From assembly GCF_027923465.1 (NCBI RefSeq), contig NZ_BRLB01000001.1:1-64000 (forward strand): 64,000 nucleotides of DNA, given 5' to 3'. Shown here one piece after another: positions 54,577 to 63,790 of this stretch. This stretch comes from Vallitalea longa (lineage in GTDB: Bacteria > Bacillota > Clostridia > Lachnospirales > Vallitaleaceae). The translations under genes and the position numbers were made by a program. Numbering within the stretch: position 1 is the first letter of the stretch; every line of letters starts with the position of its first letter. A model generated the notes under the pieces. It worked only from the letters and a program-made list of their open reading frames with translations, was not told where the DNA came from and searched no databases.

Positions 54577-56344
54577 CTTTATCTCCCCTATCAAACGGTA
54601 TTTTTATATTTACCTTAGTTCCATTTCCATCAGTAAAAATTTCAACACCATAATTATCTCCATAAAAATATTTTATAATTGCATGTGTATTGTTGATACC
54701 AATACCATTATGTTTCCTACTAGAACTGTCAACTTCAATCGGTGGAATTATTATACCTTCTTGATCTTTAAACCCATTTCCATCATCAATTACCTCAATA
54801 ATAATATCCTTTTTGTCTGAATTGATATTTACATTAACTGTACCATAATCAATTTTATTTTCTATACCATGTATTACTGCATTTTCAACCATAACCTGAA
54901 TAGCCAGTTTAGGGATAAAATAAGTTCGTAGATCTTTATCAATGCAATTTATATTATATTTCAATTTATCTCCATATCTGCTTTTCTGTAAATATAAATA
55001 ATAATCAACATATGATAATTCTTCTTCTATAGTAATCTTGTCATTGTTTTTGCGATTTATTGTCGCCTGTGACAGATTTGCAAATGAATTAATCATCTTA
55101 TAGATTTCCATATTACCATCTATCTGAGCTTTGAAGGCAATTGTATTCAAGACATTAAACATAAAATGAGGATTCATCTGAGACTGTAAGAACTTGAAAT
55201 CCTTCTCCATTATTAATATTTGCTTCTGGTAAACATCTTTTATCAGATAATTGATTTTTTCCGTCATTTTGTTGAATACTAAACTTATGTCAGAGAATTC
55301 CATACTTTTATAATCAGGCAATTTTTCCTCAAAATTACCTTCTCCAACATTTCTTATTTTATCTGTGACAACTTTTAGAGGTTTTGTCAAGTTATATATA
55401 GCTAAACCTACTACTACAATTAATATTATTGATATGATAGTTAATACTATTATAGGAATCCTAATAGACTTAATCATTAATTTATGTATAATATTCTTAG
55501 GTACTCCTCCGATACAGCTGATTCCCATACTAAGTTTGTTAGAATACATAATATACGGTGTAGTGTTGATTTCTTTTATATATGTATTATTATCTGTTAA
55601 TTCTGGTCCTAATAAATAAGATTGGTATTTATGGAAATCAGTGATGGAAGCTACAATATTATTGTACTTATCTGCAACACACCATACCGTATCATCATAT
55701 TTATTCATTTCATTCATAACTTCAGTTACTGAACTTATATTTAATGAGAAAAAAGCTGTTCCTATATTATCCATATATTGTGAATAAACAGTATAAGCAA
55801 TTATGTAATGATCGTCATCTCTAAAAAACTGAACATCTTGTGTATTTTTATTGAATTTTTCATATATTTCTTGATATTTATAATCCATTTGAAAAATATC
55901 TTGTTTGATCTGGTCATAATACAGATCTCGAAAGAAATTCCCCTTTTTATCAAATAGATATACTAATTCTACAAATGGTTTCTGTAAATCATTATTATTT
56001 TGATTAGAATATATGTTAATGCATTGATTAAGGTTATCAGCAATATGAGAATATTCCATACTATTATGTTTATTATTGGAAATGTCTTCAAGATATTGTG
56101 ATATTATTTGATTATCCCTTATTTCAAGGAGCATATCTTCAACTAAAATCATTTTGTCCCCTAATTCATCTGTAGTCTTTTTCAAAAAGAACTCTATATC
56201 ATTAACTATATATTTCGAAAGAGTATTATAGGTTGATATATAAAAAATTATTATACAAAAAAACACAGAGAAAATTATTGCAGTAGTTGTAAATGAAACA
56301 ATGTTCTTTCGCAGACTGGTTTTTTTGTTTTTTGTTTTTTTCAT
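54569..56344 (-). CDS. YesM-type sensor histidine kinase
   Basis: The 591-residue membrane kinase has transmembrane helices near 20-38 and 296-318 enclosing a Cache-like extracellular sensor, then a HAMP domain (LTKPLKVVTDKIRNVGEGNFEEKL), the His_kinase box with His393 (SQMNPHFMFNVLNTIAFKA) and the HATPase part (IQVMVENAVIHGIENK, DDGNGFKDQ, GIGINNTHAIIKYFYG). It would sense an extracellular oligosaccharide, perhaps through the binding proteins, and phosphorylate the YesN-type partner. Its position in the middle of the operon suggests positive feedback. Confidence 0.94.
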   Translation of the reverse strand: MKKTKNKKTSLRKNIVSFTTTAIIFSVFFCIIIFYISTYNTLSKYIVNDIEFFLKKTTDELGDKMILVEDMLLEIRDNQIISQYLEDISNNKHNSMEYSHIADNLNQCINIYSNQNNNDLQKPFVELVYLFDKKGNFFRDLYYDQIKQDIFQMDYKYQEIYEKFNKNTQDVQFFRDDDHYIIAYTVYSQYMDNIGTAFFSLNISSVTEVMNEMNKYDDTVWCVADKYNNIVASITDFHKYQSYLLGPELTDNNTYIKEINTTPYIMYSNKLSMGISCIGGVPKNIIHKLMIKSIRIPIIVLTIISIILIVVVGLAIYNLTKPLKVVTDKIRNVGEGNFEEKLPDYKSMEFSDISLVFNKMTEKINYLIKDVYQKQILIMEKDFKFLQSQMNPHFMFNVLNTIAFKAQIDGNMEIYKMINSFANLSQATINRKNNDKITIEEELSYVDYYLYLQKSRYGDKLKYNINCIDKDLRTYFIPKLAIQVMVENAVIHGIENKIDYGTVNVNINSDKKDIIIEVIDDGNGFKDQEGIIIPPIEVDSSSRKHNGIGINNTHAIIKYFYGDNYGVEIFTDGNGTKVNIKIPFDRGDKGV

Positions 56345-56453
56345 TTTATCACCTATTATATTACATTTTTTGATATATTTTGATATATATTATATACTCA
56401 ATCCAATACCAATGCAAACCAAGAGTTATAATATAACTTTTATAATTTTCATT

Positions 56454-57788
56454 TTATTTTGTTACATTTTCTTGCAATAAATCTATTTCAATAACTGTAT
56501 CAACAGCAGGTTCAAAAGTGAATGTCATCCACTCTGGTTCTCCATAATTCAAGAACAAATCATTAGAAAATTCTTTTGCTACCCAAGGTGTCATCGCTAC
56601 CATTTCAAAACCATCCGATAATCTTCTTGCTTTTTTTACTCTATCTTTTTTTATTCCACTTAAACATAGAGCACCAATGGGTTCTTCCAATATATGTGCG
56701 TACAATTTATTTCCTTTTTGAGTATATCTGCCCCATTCAGGTTTTGAAAATTCACTTTTACCACATCCATATATGCTTTCTGAATTAATTTCCATCCACT
56801 CACCTATTCCATGCAATATGTTCTTCTGAATATCAGGGAAATCCCCTTTCGCTGTTGGTGATAGGTTAAGCAGTAAATTACCGCCTTTACTAGTACATTC
56901 AACTATCTTTCTGATTATCTGTTCAGAAGATTTATACATCTTATCATTAGGACAGTAAGCCCAATTGTTATTAAGAGTAAAACATGCTTCCCAAGGTATA
57001 TCCTTTCCTGTATCAGTTTTCAAACCACATGGAGGTATTATCATTTCAGGACAAGCGAAATCTCCTGCATATTCAGAAGGATTATCAGTCATTATAGAAC
57101 CATAACTCTCTCCACTCCCTTCAATACGACCGTTCAAAATAATATGAGGCTGATGTTTTTTAACCATTTCTATTAATTCTTTACCTCTCCAATCATCACC
57201 TATATGACCTTCATAGGAAAAATCGTACCACATGATATCTATCTTTCCATAATTGGTCGCAAGTTCTTCCACTTGATTATACATATAATCCAAATATCTA
57301 TCAAAATCATGATAATCATCTCTACGTTTTTCATTTTCTCTGTCAGGATGATACATATCACCATAGGCTGGATAATCAGGATGATGCCAGTCTAATAAGG
57401 AATAGTATAATCCTACTTTTAATCCTTCTTGTCTAAATGCCTCTACATATTCTTTGACTATGTCTCTCTTAAAAGGAGTATTAGTCACCTTGAAATCAGT
57501 ATATTTACTGTCAAAAAGACAGAATCCATCATGATGTTTAGCCGTTAACACTGCATATTTCATACCTGCCTGTTTAGCCATCTTAGCCCATTTTACCGCA
57601 TCAAATCTTACTGGATTGAATTCTTCAAAGTATTCTTTATAATTATCTACAGATACTTGTTTATCACTAGGAAACCATTCACCTTTTCCATGAATAGAAT
57701 ACAATCCCCAATGCATGAATAATCCAAATCTATCATTAAGAAACCATTCTGTCCTTTTAGTTCTATCTTCTATTATTTTATTATCCAT
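56454..57788 (-). CDS. GH29 alpha-L-fucosidase
   Basis: The 444-residue protein has the GH29 N-terminal pattern RFGLFMHWGLYSIHGKGEWF at 20-39, EEFNPVRFDAVKWAKMAKQAGMKYAVLTAKHHDGFCLFDSKYTDF at 55-99, and the nucleophile Asp189 in IDIMWYDFSYEG. GGNLLLNLSPTAKGDFP marks the end of the barrel; a beta-sandwich follows. It has no signal peptide, so it removes fucose from imported oligosaccharides. It lies ten bases after the second permease gene, linking the importer to fucosylated substrates. Confidence 0.92.
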   Translation of the reverse strand: MDNKIIEDRTKRTEWFLNDRFGLFMHWGLYSIHGKGEWFPSDKQVSVDNYKEYFEEFNPVRFDAVKWAKMAKQAGMKYAVLTAKHHDGFCLFDSKYTDFKVTNTPFKRDIVKEYVEAFRQEGLKVGLYYSLLDWHHPDYPAYGDMYHPDRENEKRRDDYHDFDRYLDYMYNQVEELATNYGKIDIMWYDFSYEGHIGDDWRGKELIEMVKKHQPHIILNGRIEGSGESYGSIMTDNPSEYAGDFACPEMIIPPCGLKTDTGKDIPWEACFTLNNNWAYCPNDKMYKSSEQIIRKIVECTSKGGNLLLNLSPTAKGDFPDIQKNILHGIGEWMEINSESIYGCGKSEFSKPEWGRYTQKGNKLYAHILEEPIGALCLSGIKKDRVKKARRLSDGFEMVAMTPWVAKEFSNDLFLNYGEPEWMTFTFEPAVDTVIEIDLLQENVTK

Positions 57789-57798
57789 ATACTGTCAC

Positions 57799-58635
57799 CT
57801 ATCCTTTCACAGCACCTGCTGTTAGACTCTTTACAAACATTTCTGATGTCAAGCTAAAAATAATTATTGTAGGCAATACAGCAACTATTATCGCTGAGAA
57901 CATTCCATTAAGATTCTGTGAATATGCTGTTTTGAATTGTCCTAACAAAGCTGGTATTGTCATATTCGATTTACTTTGCAATAAGATACTTGCATAATAA
58001 AATTCATTCCAGTTATTGAGGAAAACCAGAATTCCACCTGTTGCAAGTCCCGGTTTAGCTATCGGAACAATAATATTGACAAAAGTCTTTGTATACCCAC
58101 ATCCGTCTATTTGTGCAGCTTCTTCCATTTCCTTTGGTATAGTTAGGAAATAACTTCTTATTATGAAAAAAGTTACTGCTATACCAAGTCCAGAATATAC
58201 AAAAGTCAAACCCATTCTAGTATCATATAAGTTCAATTTGTTCACTAATCTGTATATGGGAAAACTAATGGCTATTGAAGGTATGAATAATGTAGAAGCA
58301 AACATAGCAGTAATTATTGAACGCCCTTTAAAATCAACTCTAGCTGATACATAAGCTGCCATGGAAACGATAATTACACTTATTATAGTAGAACCTATTG
58401 TGATTATTATGCTGTTAAGGAAATACGTTCCAATATTTAATTTAGTAAATATAGTGATATAACCATCAAACACCCATTTTTCAGGAAGACCAAGTCCACC
58501 AGGAGTTTGCTTGAATGATGATATAAATACCCATAATATAGGATATATGGAGATGATCAATACTACAATTATTACTAAATATGAAATTATTTTACCAGCA
58601 GGAGATAGATTGTTGTTCTTTTTCGTTTTTGCCAT
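57799..58635 (-). CDS. carbohydrate ABC transporter permease, MalG type
   Basis: The 278-residue permease has six transmembrane segments. The EAA loop reads EEAAQIDGCGYTKTFVNIIVPIAKPGL near 168-194, and the C-terminus ends MFVKSLTAGAVKG, as in MalG-type subunits. It pairs with the permease encoded 14 bp upstream to import an oligosaccharide. The ATPase (MsmX/MalK-like) is missing from the window and must be shared. Confidence 0.94.
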   Translation of the reverse strand: MAKTKKNNNLSPAGKIISYLVIIVVLIISIYPILWVFISSFKQTPGGLGLPEKWVFDGYITIFTKLNIGTYFLNSIIITIGSTIISVIIVSMAAYVSARVDFKGRSIITAMFASTLFIPSIAISFPIYRLVNKLNLYDTRMGLTFVYSGLGIAVTFFIIRSYFLTIPKEMEEAAQIDGCGYTKTFVNIIVPIAKPGLATGGILVFLNNWNEFYYASILLQSKSNMTIPALLGQFKTAYSQNLNGMFSAIIVAVLPTIIIFSLTSEMFVKSLTAGAVKG

Positions 58636-58649
58636 TTATTAATTCACCC

Positions 58650-59555
58650 CTAATCATTATAAGATTTCCCTGTATTGAAAACTTTTGTAATTAATCCAAC
58701 TAATATCAACCCCAATATTAATTGTATAACACCAGCTGTATTTGCAAGTGCAAAGTTGAGTTTACTGCTTCCAAGTGCTGTTCTTTCAATAAAAAAACTT
58801 ATGCTATATGTTGCTTTGTCTGGCCCTCCAGCAGTTATTAACGCTATCTCGTTATATAATAATAGACCATAATTAGCTGCTAGAATAGATATTGTACCTA
58901 TGGCATTCTTTATTAAAGGCATTGTTATGTATGTGATTGTCTGTATCTGATTAGCTCCATCAATCCTAGCAGATTCAAATAATGGTTTTGGAATAGAAAA
59001 TATCTGCGCTAATAAAAGAAGTGCAGAAGTTCCTGCAAATAGAACGAAAGAAAATGTTACTCCCCAAAAAGCCATTTTTTCATTAGCTAATATATTAATA
59101 GTGCTATTTGGATTAAAGAATTTAACAATCTCTGTTACTGCTCCACGAGCTGGATCATATAAATTGAGAAAGATCAGCCCTATTGCAGCAGAGGAAATTA
59201 TATTAGGAATTATAAAAGCATTCCTTGTAAATTTCCAACCTCTTGGTTTGTTCGATAGTACCAAAGCGACTATTATCGCTAATGGAACTTGAATAATTAA
59301 TGCCAAAGCCATCCATTTAAGTGAATTAGTGAGTGCTGTCATGAAATAGTAATCTTTCGTTAATAGTCTTATATAATTATCAAACATATGTGAGAATCCA
59401 AGAAATGTTGGATTCGTAATATTTTTGTAATTCCATTTCTGGAACGAAGTAATAAAAATATTAATCAAAGGATAAGCATAAATGATTCCGAATAATAGTA
59501 CACTGGGCAATAAAAACAATATTATAAATGTCTTTTTCTTATTTTTAGTTTTCAT
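58650..59555 (-). CDS. carbohydrate ABC transporter permease, MalF type
   Basis: The 301-residue permease has six transmembrane segments, with the start LLPSVLLFGIIYAYPLINIFITSFQKWN and EAA loop ESARIDGANQIQTITYITMPLIKNAIG near 196-222. It is the first permease of the pair and follows the binding-protein gene by 86 bp, a gap that holds a stable hairpin. Confidence 0.94.
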   Translation of the reverse strand: MKTKNKKKTFIILFLLPSVLLFGIIYAYPLINIFITSFQKWNYKNITNPTFLGFSHMFDNYIRLLTKDYYFMTALTNSLKWMALALIIQVPLAIIVALVLSNKPRGWKFTRNAFIIPNIISSAAIGLIFLNLYDPARGAVTEIVKFFNPNSTINILANEKMAFWGVTFSFVLFAGTSALLLLAQIFSIPKPLFESARIDGANQIQTITYITMPLIKNAIGTISILAANYGLLLYNEIALITAGGPDKATYSISFFIERTALGSSKLNFALANTAGVIQLILGLILVGLITKVFNTGKSYND

Positions 59556-59589
59556 TGATCTGTACTCGCTTTCTTATAATTTAGTATAA

Positions 59590-59627
59590 TTACTGTGAAG
59601 ATAGTTAAGGCACTAACTTCACAGTAA
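59590..59627 (-). promoter_or_regulatory. stable intercistronic hairpin between binding protein and permease genes
   Basis: TTACTGTGAAG at 59590-59600 is complementary to 59617-59627, with TAGT/ACTA extending the stem. There is no T-run. Such stem-loops in sugar ABC operons often protect the upstream binding-protein mRNA, giving more binding protein than permease. Confidence 0.7.
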
Positions 59628-59641
59628 ATAATATATTAATA

Positions 59642-61033
59642 TTATTCATCTAATAACTGATTCAACTCAGATACAATGTCTTCAATTGATTTTGAACCAT
59701 CTTTTAATCCAGCATATTTACCATCAATGGCATCTGATATATCTTGACCCCAATCAACGCCTAATGATGCTATTTGATATTTGGAATGAGCTGCAAGTTC
59801 ACATGCGAAAGCTAAATTGGATACTACATAGTCTCCTTCACTTTCATGTTCAAGTTTTTTATAATCTAATACTGTACTTGGTGGCATAGCCATTACTTTA
59901 GTAAATATCTTATCTGCAATTTCTTGACTTGTCATATATTTTACGAATTCTATACACGCATCAATTTTAGCTTTATCTTGGTTCTTAGCTATAATGTAAC
60001 CTGGAGATGCTGACATGATAGCTGCATTTTGGTTATCCTCATAAGTTGGAAATACAGCAGGTTTAATGCTATTGACATCAATAGTTACATTATCTCCTAC
60101 AAAACTACCTGACTCCCATACTCCGTTAAACAGCATAGCAGCTTTTCCAGTGAAGAAGTCTTCTCTGTATTTATCTGAATCTCCCGCAACAAAGTACTCC
60201 GAAGTTACTTTATCAAGTGCATTATCTTTTAAAAATGTTAGAGCTTGTTTAAAAGCTTCATTGTTGAAGTCTTTTACATTATCAGCTAACATGTTTCTTC
60301 CATCTTGACTTCCCATCATAAGACCCGTAAATAATATGTTAGTTGTCCAACCTTGTGATAAGGTAAATGGGGTTTCGACTTCACTAGAGTCTACTAATTT
60401 TTCTACTGCTATAGCAAAATCATCCCATGTTTTCCATTTATCAGGTGTATCTGCTCCTGCTTTATTGAATAAGTCTTCGTTATACCAGAATCCCATGGTT
60501 TCTAACTGGTCACGTACTGTATAGATTTTTCCATCCATGTTATTTTGTTCTATGTTTACTCCAATACCGTTTTTAAAATTTTCATCTTCATCAATATATG
60601 GTTTCAAATCAATGATCAGATCTGCTTCTGATGCTGCTGGAATTACATTGTACCCTGCAAGGTCAACAATATCAGGTATTTTACTTGCTGCTATTTCTTG
60701 AGTACATTTGTTGTATACTCCTTCCCCACCTGTTTCCATTGCGATTGGCTTAAATATGAATTCGTCTTTATGTAGCTCAGCAAAGTCATCATATATCTTT
60801 CTCATTTCCACTGCTGGTTGCCAGTCATCTTGGAAATATCCATGATAGAAAGTTATTTCTGGTATGTCTTTCGCTACTTCTTGGTCTTTATTTTCATTGT
60901 TTTTAGTGCTTTCTTGATTTTTGGTGGTGTCTTCTCCTTTTGATGTCTTACTTGAGTCTTTAGAACAAGCTGTAAAGCTTAGTACTAAACATAATGCTAG
61001 TACTATTGATAATAGTTTTTTAATATTCTTCAT
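59642..61033 (-). CDS. sugar ABC transporter substrate-binding lipoprotein
   Basis: The 463-residue protein begins MKNIKKLLSIVLALCLVLSFTACSKDS, lipobox SFTAC, then a Lys/Glu/Asn linker (to about 50). The extracellular binding fold shows ITFYHGYFQDDWQPAVEMRKIYDDF, KIPDIVDLAGYNVIP, TMGFWYNEDLFNKAG and GKAAMLFNGVWESG. It is the first gene of the long locus, so the promoter should lie between 61034 and about 61130. It delivers an oligosaccharide to the permeases next to it. Confidence 0.94.
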   Translation of the reverse strand: MKNIKKLLSIVLALCLVLSFTACSKDSSKTSKGEDTTKNQESTKNNENKDQEVAKDIPEITFYHGYFQDDWQPAVEMRKIYDDFAELHKDEFIFKPIAMETGGEGVYNKCTQEIAASKIPDIVDLAGYNVIPAASEADLIIDLKPYIDEDENFKNGIGVNIEQNNMDGKIYTVRDQLETMGFWYNEDLFNKAGADTPDKWKTWDDFAIAVEKLVDSSEVETPFTLSQGWTTNILFTGLMMGSQDGRNMLADNVKDFNNEAFKQALTFLKDNALDKVTSEYFVAGDSDKYREDFFTGKAAMLFNGVWESGSFVGDNVTIDVNSIKPAVFPTYEDNQNAAIMSASPGYIIAKNQDKAKIDACIEFVKYMTSQEIADKIFTKVMAMPPSTVLDYKKLEHESEGDYVVSNLAFACELAAHSKYQIASLGVDWGQDISDAIDGKYAGLKDGSKSIEDIVSELNQLLDE

Positions 61034-61362
61034 GTTCTTTTCCTCCCAATTGTTTTTGTTTTCCTTCGCTTATAAGGATAACAATTAGTGGTAATTTAGT
61101 TAATATAAAAAACTGTTGATTTATTGATTTTTATTTACTTTATTATTTTGGATGGTAAAGAAAGATGTGATTTTTTATCTAAAAGGAAGATTTATTTATT
61201 AGAGATAAAAAAATTACAATAATATTTAATGTACATTTAATTTATATTTAATATTAGAGAAGTTTGTTTCAATTGAATTTAAGAAGGAATTTTATTATAG
61301 AAGATAAAATTAGGGCTATATTAAGATTTAGTAAGTGAAGATGGACAACGGATATTTAGGTG

Positions 61363-61464
61363 AAATAATATATAGGGATAATAACTCTCGTTACATTTGT
61401 TGCTTTATCTGATTTAAATGTAGCAACAAGCTGTAAAAGTCGTTATTATCCCTATATATTATTT
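61363..61464. repeat. 102-bp structured inverted repeat
   Basis: The 23 bases at 61363-61385 (core ATATAGGGATAATAAC) are perfectly complementary to 61442-61464. The 56-base interior folds further: TTACA..TGTTGC near 61391-61403 pairs with GCAACA..TGTAA near 61423-61436. No T-run adjoins, and no gene is inside. It lies in a 650-bp gap upstream of the glycan locus; the rest of that gap shows no gene. A miniature inverted-repeat element or a structured RNA are both possible. Confidence 0.75.
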
Positions 61465-61685
61465 GCTTACTATTCAACCACGCTCAAGCATGAAAAAACC
61501 TCTACTTTAGCATTAAAAATAATTAATGTATATAAATGTATGTAATTTCTATATATGTAAGAATAATTAATAGTAGTTCTCATGCTATGCAATAAAATGA
61601 TAACTAGGTATGTCACTAGAAGAATATAAACAAAAGTGATCTTATCTAGTTTATAGGTTTTTTTGCCTAAAATATTGACGTAGAT

Positions 61686-62018
61686 TTATTTTACAATTCT
61701 TTTATAAATTTTATAAGTATCTTCTGCCATATCTCTATACCCAGTATGACTTAAATTTGTTTTACCTTCCGTTTTAATAATAAAATCAAATTGTCTTTTA
61801 AAAATGTTAGCCATCTTTTCATCCGAAAAGCTCTCACTAAAATCATCATGTACTCTCAATCCATTATCAACAAACAGTTGGTAAAGTTCTTTTTCGGGCA
61901 TATCACGTAATTCTTCAAGAGTGTATTTTGGGTTAGTATTTTTTATGTAGTTCAAATATAATGCTCCTATCAATACAATGAAGCCGACTAAGAGTAAGGC
62001 TATAGATTTTCGTTTCAT
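61686..62018 (-). CDS. membrane-anchored hypothetical protein
   Basis: The 110-residue protein has one N-terminal transmembrane anchor or uncleaved signal (SIALLLVGFIVLIGALYLNYI) and an 80-residue extracellular polar part (TLEELRDMPEKELYQLFVDNGLRVHDD...). No family was recognised. AAAGGAGG precedes the start. It stands alone between the two inverted-repeat elements, downstream of the sulfatase terminator. Confidence 0.6.
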   Translation of the reverse strand: MKRKSIALLLVGFIVLIGALYLNYIKNTNPKYTLEELRDMPEKELYQLFVDNGLRVHDDFSESFSDEKMANIFKRQFDFIIKTEGKTNLSHTGYRDMAEDTYKIYKRIVK

Positions 62019-62148
62019 CTCATACCTCCTTTAATTTAATATTGCTATTGCTGTACAAATAACATTTATATCTTTTATTCCTCAAATTAACCTTATTCAA
62101 ATAATAACGTATTAAAATTACAAATTCAACACTTGTTTTGAAAATGCA

Positions 62149-62229
62149 AAAAACACTTGTCATATAATCCGCCAAGTTCCTAATTGATATTTCATAAATA
62201 TAGGAACAGGATTAAATCCAAGTGTTTTT
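62149..62229 (-). terminator. long-loop terminator after the sulfatase gene
   Basis: AAAAACACTTG at 62149-62159 pairs with CAAGTGTTTTT at 62219-62229, and inside it GTTCCTA at 62176-62182 pairs with TAGGAAC at 62201-62207. On the minus strand the stem is followed by a T-run, about 115 bp past the sulfatase stop. Confidence 0.6.
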
Positions 62230-62265
62230 ATGTTTTTACTAGGCTAATATGTCTGCCACGAAGGA

Positions 62266-62337
62266 AGGGTAAAGTGTTACAATCATGCAGACCGATCGCT
62301 TCTCAGGGTAAGGCAAGTGATTGTAACACTTTACCCT
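62266..62337. repeat. 20-bp perfect inverted repeat next to the sulfatase stop
   Basis: AGGGTAAAGTGTTACAATCA at 62266-62285 is perfectly complementary to 62318-62337, with a 32-base loop that itself contains AGGGTAA. It begins four bases after the sulfatase stop codon. No T-run follows on either strand, so it is not a simple terminator. Confidence 0.75.
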
Positions 62338-62341
62338 GACC

Positions 62342-63775
62342 TTACTCTACAGGAATCTTCACAAATTCTTGTGGCACAGCCCACCTCTCTTTTTCTTTTG
62401 AACCTGTTAATAGACTCCAATCGTTAAGTATATTATGATTTAAGGCATTCTCTTTGAATTTTTCAATTATTAGTGGTATATCCCAATCTTTCTGAACAGT
62501 ATTTCTCAATTTCTGTACTATGTTATTATTGTAATCCGCAACATTATTTAATTCGTAAGGGTCCTCTTCCATATCAAAAAGCAAATCGTATTCTTCATGA
62601 TATGCATATGTGATGAGTTTCCATTTATCTTGCCTTATCATACGTCCTGGAATAATCTTACCATGGATGTTTTCAACGAATTCACTTATTATATACCGAT
62701 GTGGTTCTCTGGTATCATTTGTTAATTGCTTCATCAAGCTTTTTCCATCTGGAACAGGAGGCATATTAGAACCTGTTAATTGACATAGTGTAGGACCTAG
62801 ATCCATTATGCTTACAGGGTCATCTATTACACTTCCCTCTTGTATACCATCTCCTTCAAAAATCAATGGTATTCTGGAAGCTCCTTCAAAGAATGTCTGT
62901 TTTCCATACATATCGTGTTCACCAATTTGGTCACCATGATCTGACATATATATGAATATGCCTTCTCTATCATAATTATCTAGATATTCTTTCCACTTGC
63001 TATGCAACTTACCTATTTCTCTATCCATATTAGTAATCATTCCGAAATATGCTGCACGGATACTCTTTATTTTCTTTTCTTCCGCTTTTTGCTTTCTATG
63101 TTGTAAAACAGGATGATCGTGATTTGTTTTATTTTTCATTGACTTAGGTAAAACAACTATCTCTTTATAATAGTCATATAAATCTGGCGGTGCTATATAC
63201 GTGAAATGAGGTGCATAAGTTCCTACTACTATACATTGAGGTTTGTCATGCTTTTCACTTAAGTATTCTAAGGCTTTTTGTACAACTTGGCGGTCATATT
63301 CAATGATAGGTGAAATTCCTCCTCCAGAATAATTCAAACAACCATTAGCACCTACTGTATTACATAATGGTCCTAGTTCATTTCGAAAATAACTTTCTCC
63401 CCAATATATTTTAGTTATATCTCCCATTATTCTTTTTGTGAAACCATGACGCTGGTCTACTCCATTGAAATGCATTCTTCCACAAAGGACTGTTTCATAG
63501 CCTTCAATCGCTAACATATGTAAAAATGTGGCTTTATCCTCTGGAAGTGCTCCTTTGTTATTATATATATGTGTTTTAGAAGGTAATTGACCACATAGCA
63601 TTGACATTCTTGCAGGAACACATAAGGGACATGAAGTATATGCTTTATTGAAAAAAGTACCTTTTCCTGCGATGTCTACAAGGTTAGGGGTCTTAACCCC
63701 CCAATCAGAATTAAATTCCCAATATAGAGGGCTATGTTGATCACTAAGAAATATCAATATATCCTTTTTGTTCAT
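62342..63775 (-). CDS. Cys-type sulfatase
   Basis: The 477-residue sulfatase has the maturation motif C52-V-P-A-R56 (SCPLCVPARMSMLCG), N-terminal metal ligands in FLSDQHS (Asp12, Gln13) and FIYMSDHGDQIGEHDMYGK. DLLFDMEEDPYELNNVAD near 415-432 is the usual sulfatase C-terminal part. No signal peptide is present, so it is probably cytoplasmic. It follows 15 bp after another sulfatase gene on the same strand, and both probably act on the same sulfated glycan. The formylglycine maturase is not encoded here. Confidence 0.93.
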   Translation of the reverse strand: MNKKDILIFLSDQHSPLYWEFNSDWGVKTPNLVDIAGKGTFFNKAYTSCPLCVPARMSMLCGQLPSKTHIYNNKGALPEDKATFLHMLAIEGYETVLCGRMHFNGVDQRHGFTKRIMGDITKIYWGESYFRNELGPLCNTVGANGCLNYSGGGISPIIEYDRQVVQKALEYLSEKHDKPQCIVVGTYAPHFTYIAPPDLYDYYKEIVVLPKSMKNKTNHDHPVLQHRKQKAEEKKIKSIRAAYFGMITNMDREIGKLHSKWKEYLDNYDREGIFIYMSDHGDQIGEHDMYGKQTFFEGASRIPLIFEGDGIQEGSVIDDPVSIMDLGPTLCQLTGSNMPPVPDGKSLMKQLTNDTREPHRYIISEFVENIHGKIIPGRMIRQDKWKLITYAYHEEYDLLFDMEEDPYELNNVADYNNNIVQKLRNTVQKDWDIPLIIEKFKENALNHNILNDWSLLTGSKEKERWAVPQEFVKIPVE

Positions 63776-63790
63776 GTTAATCCTTCTTTC

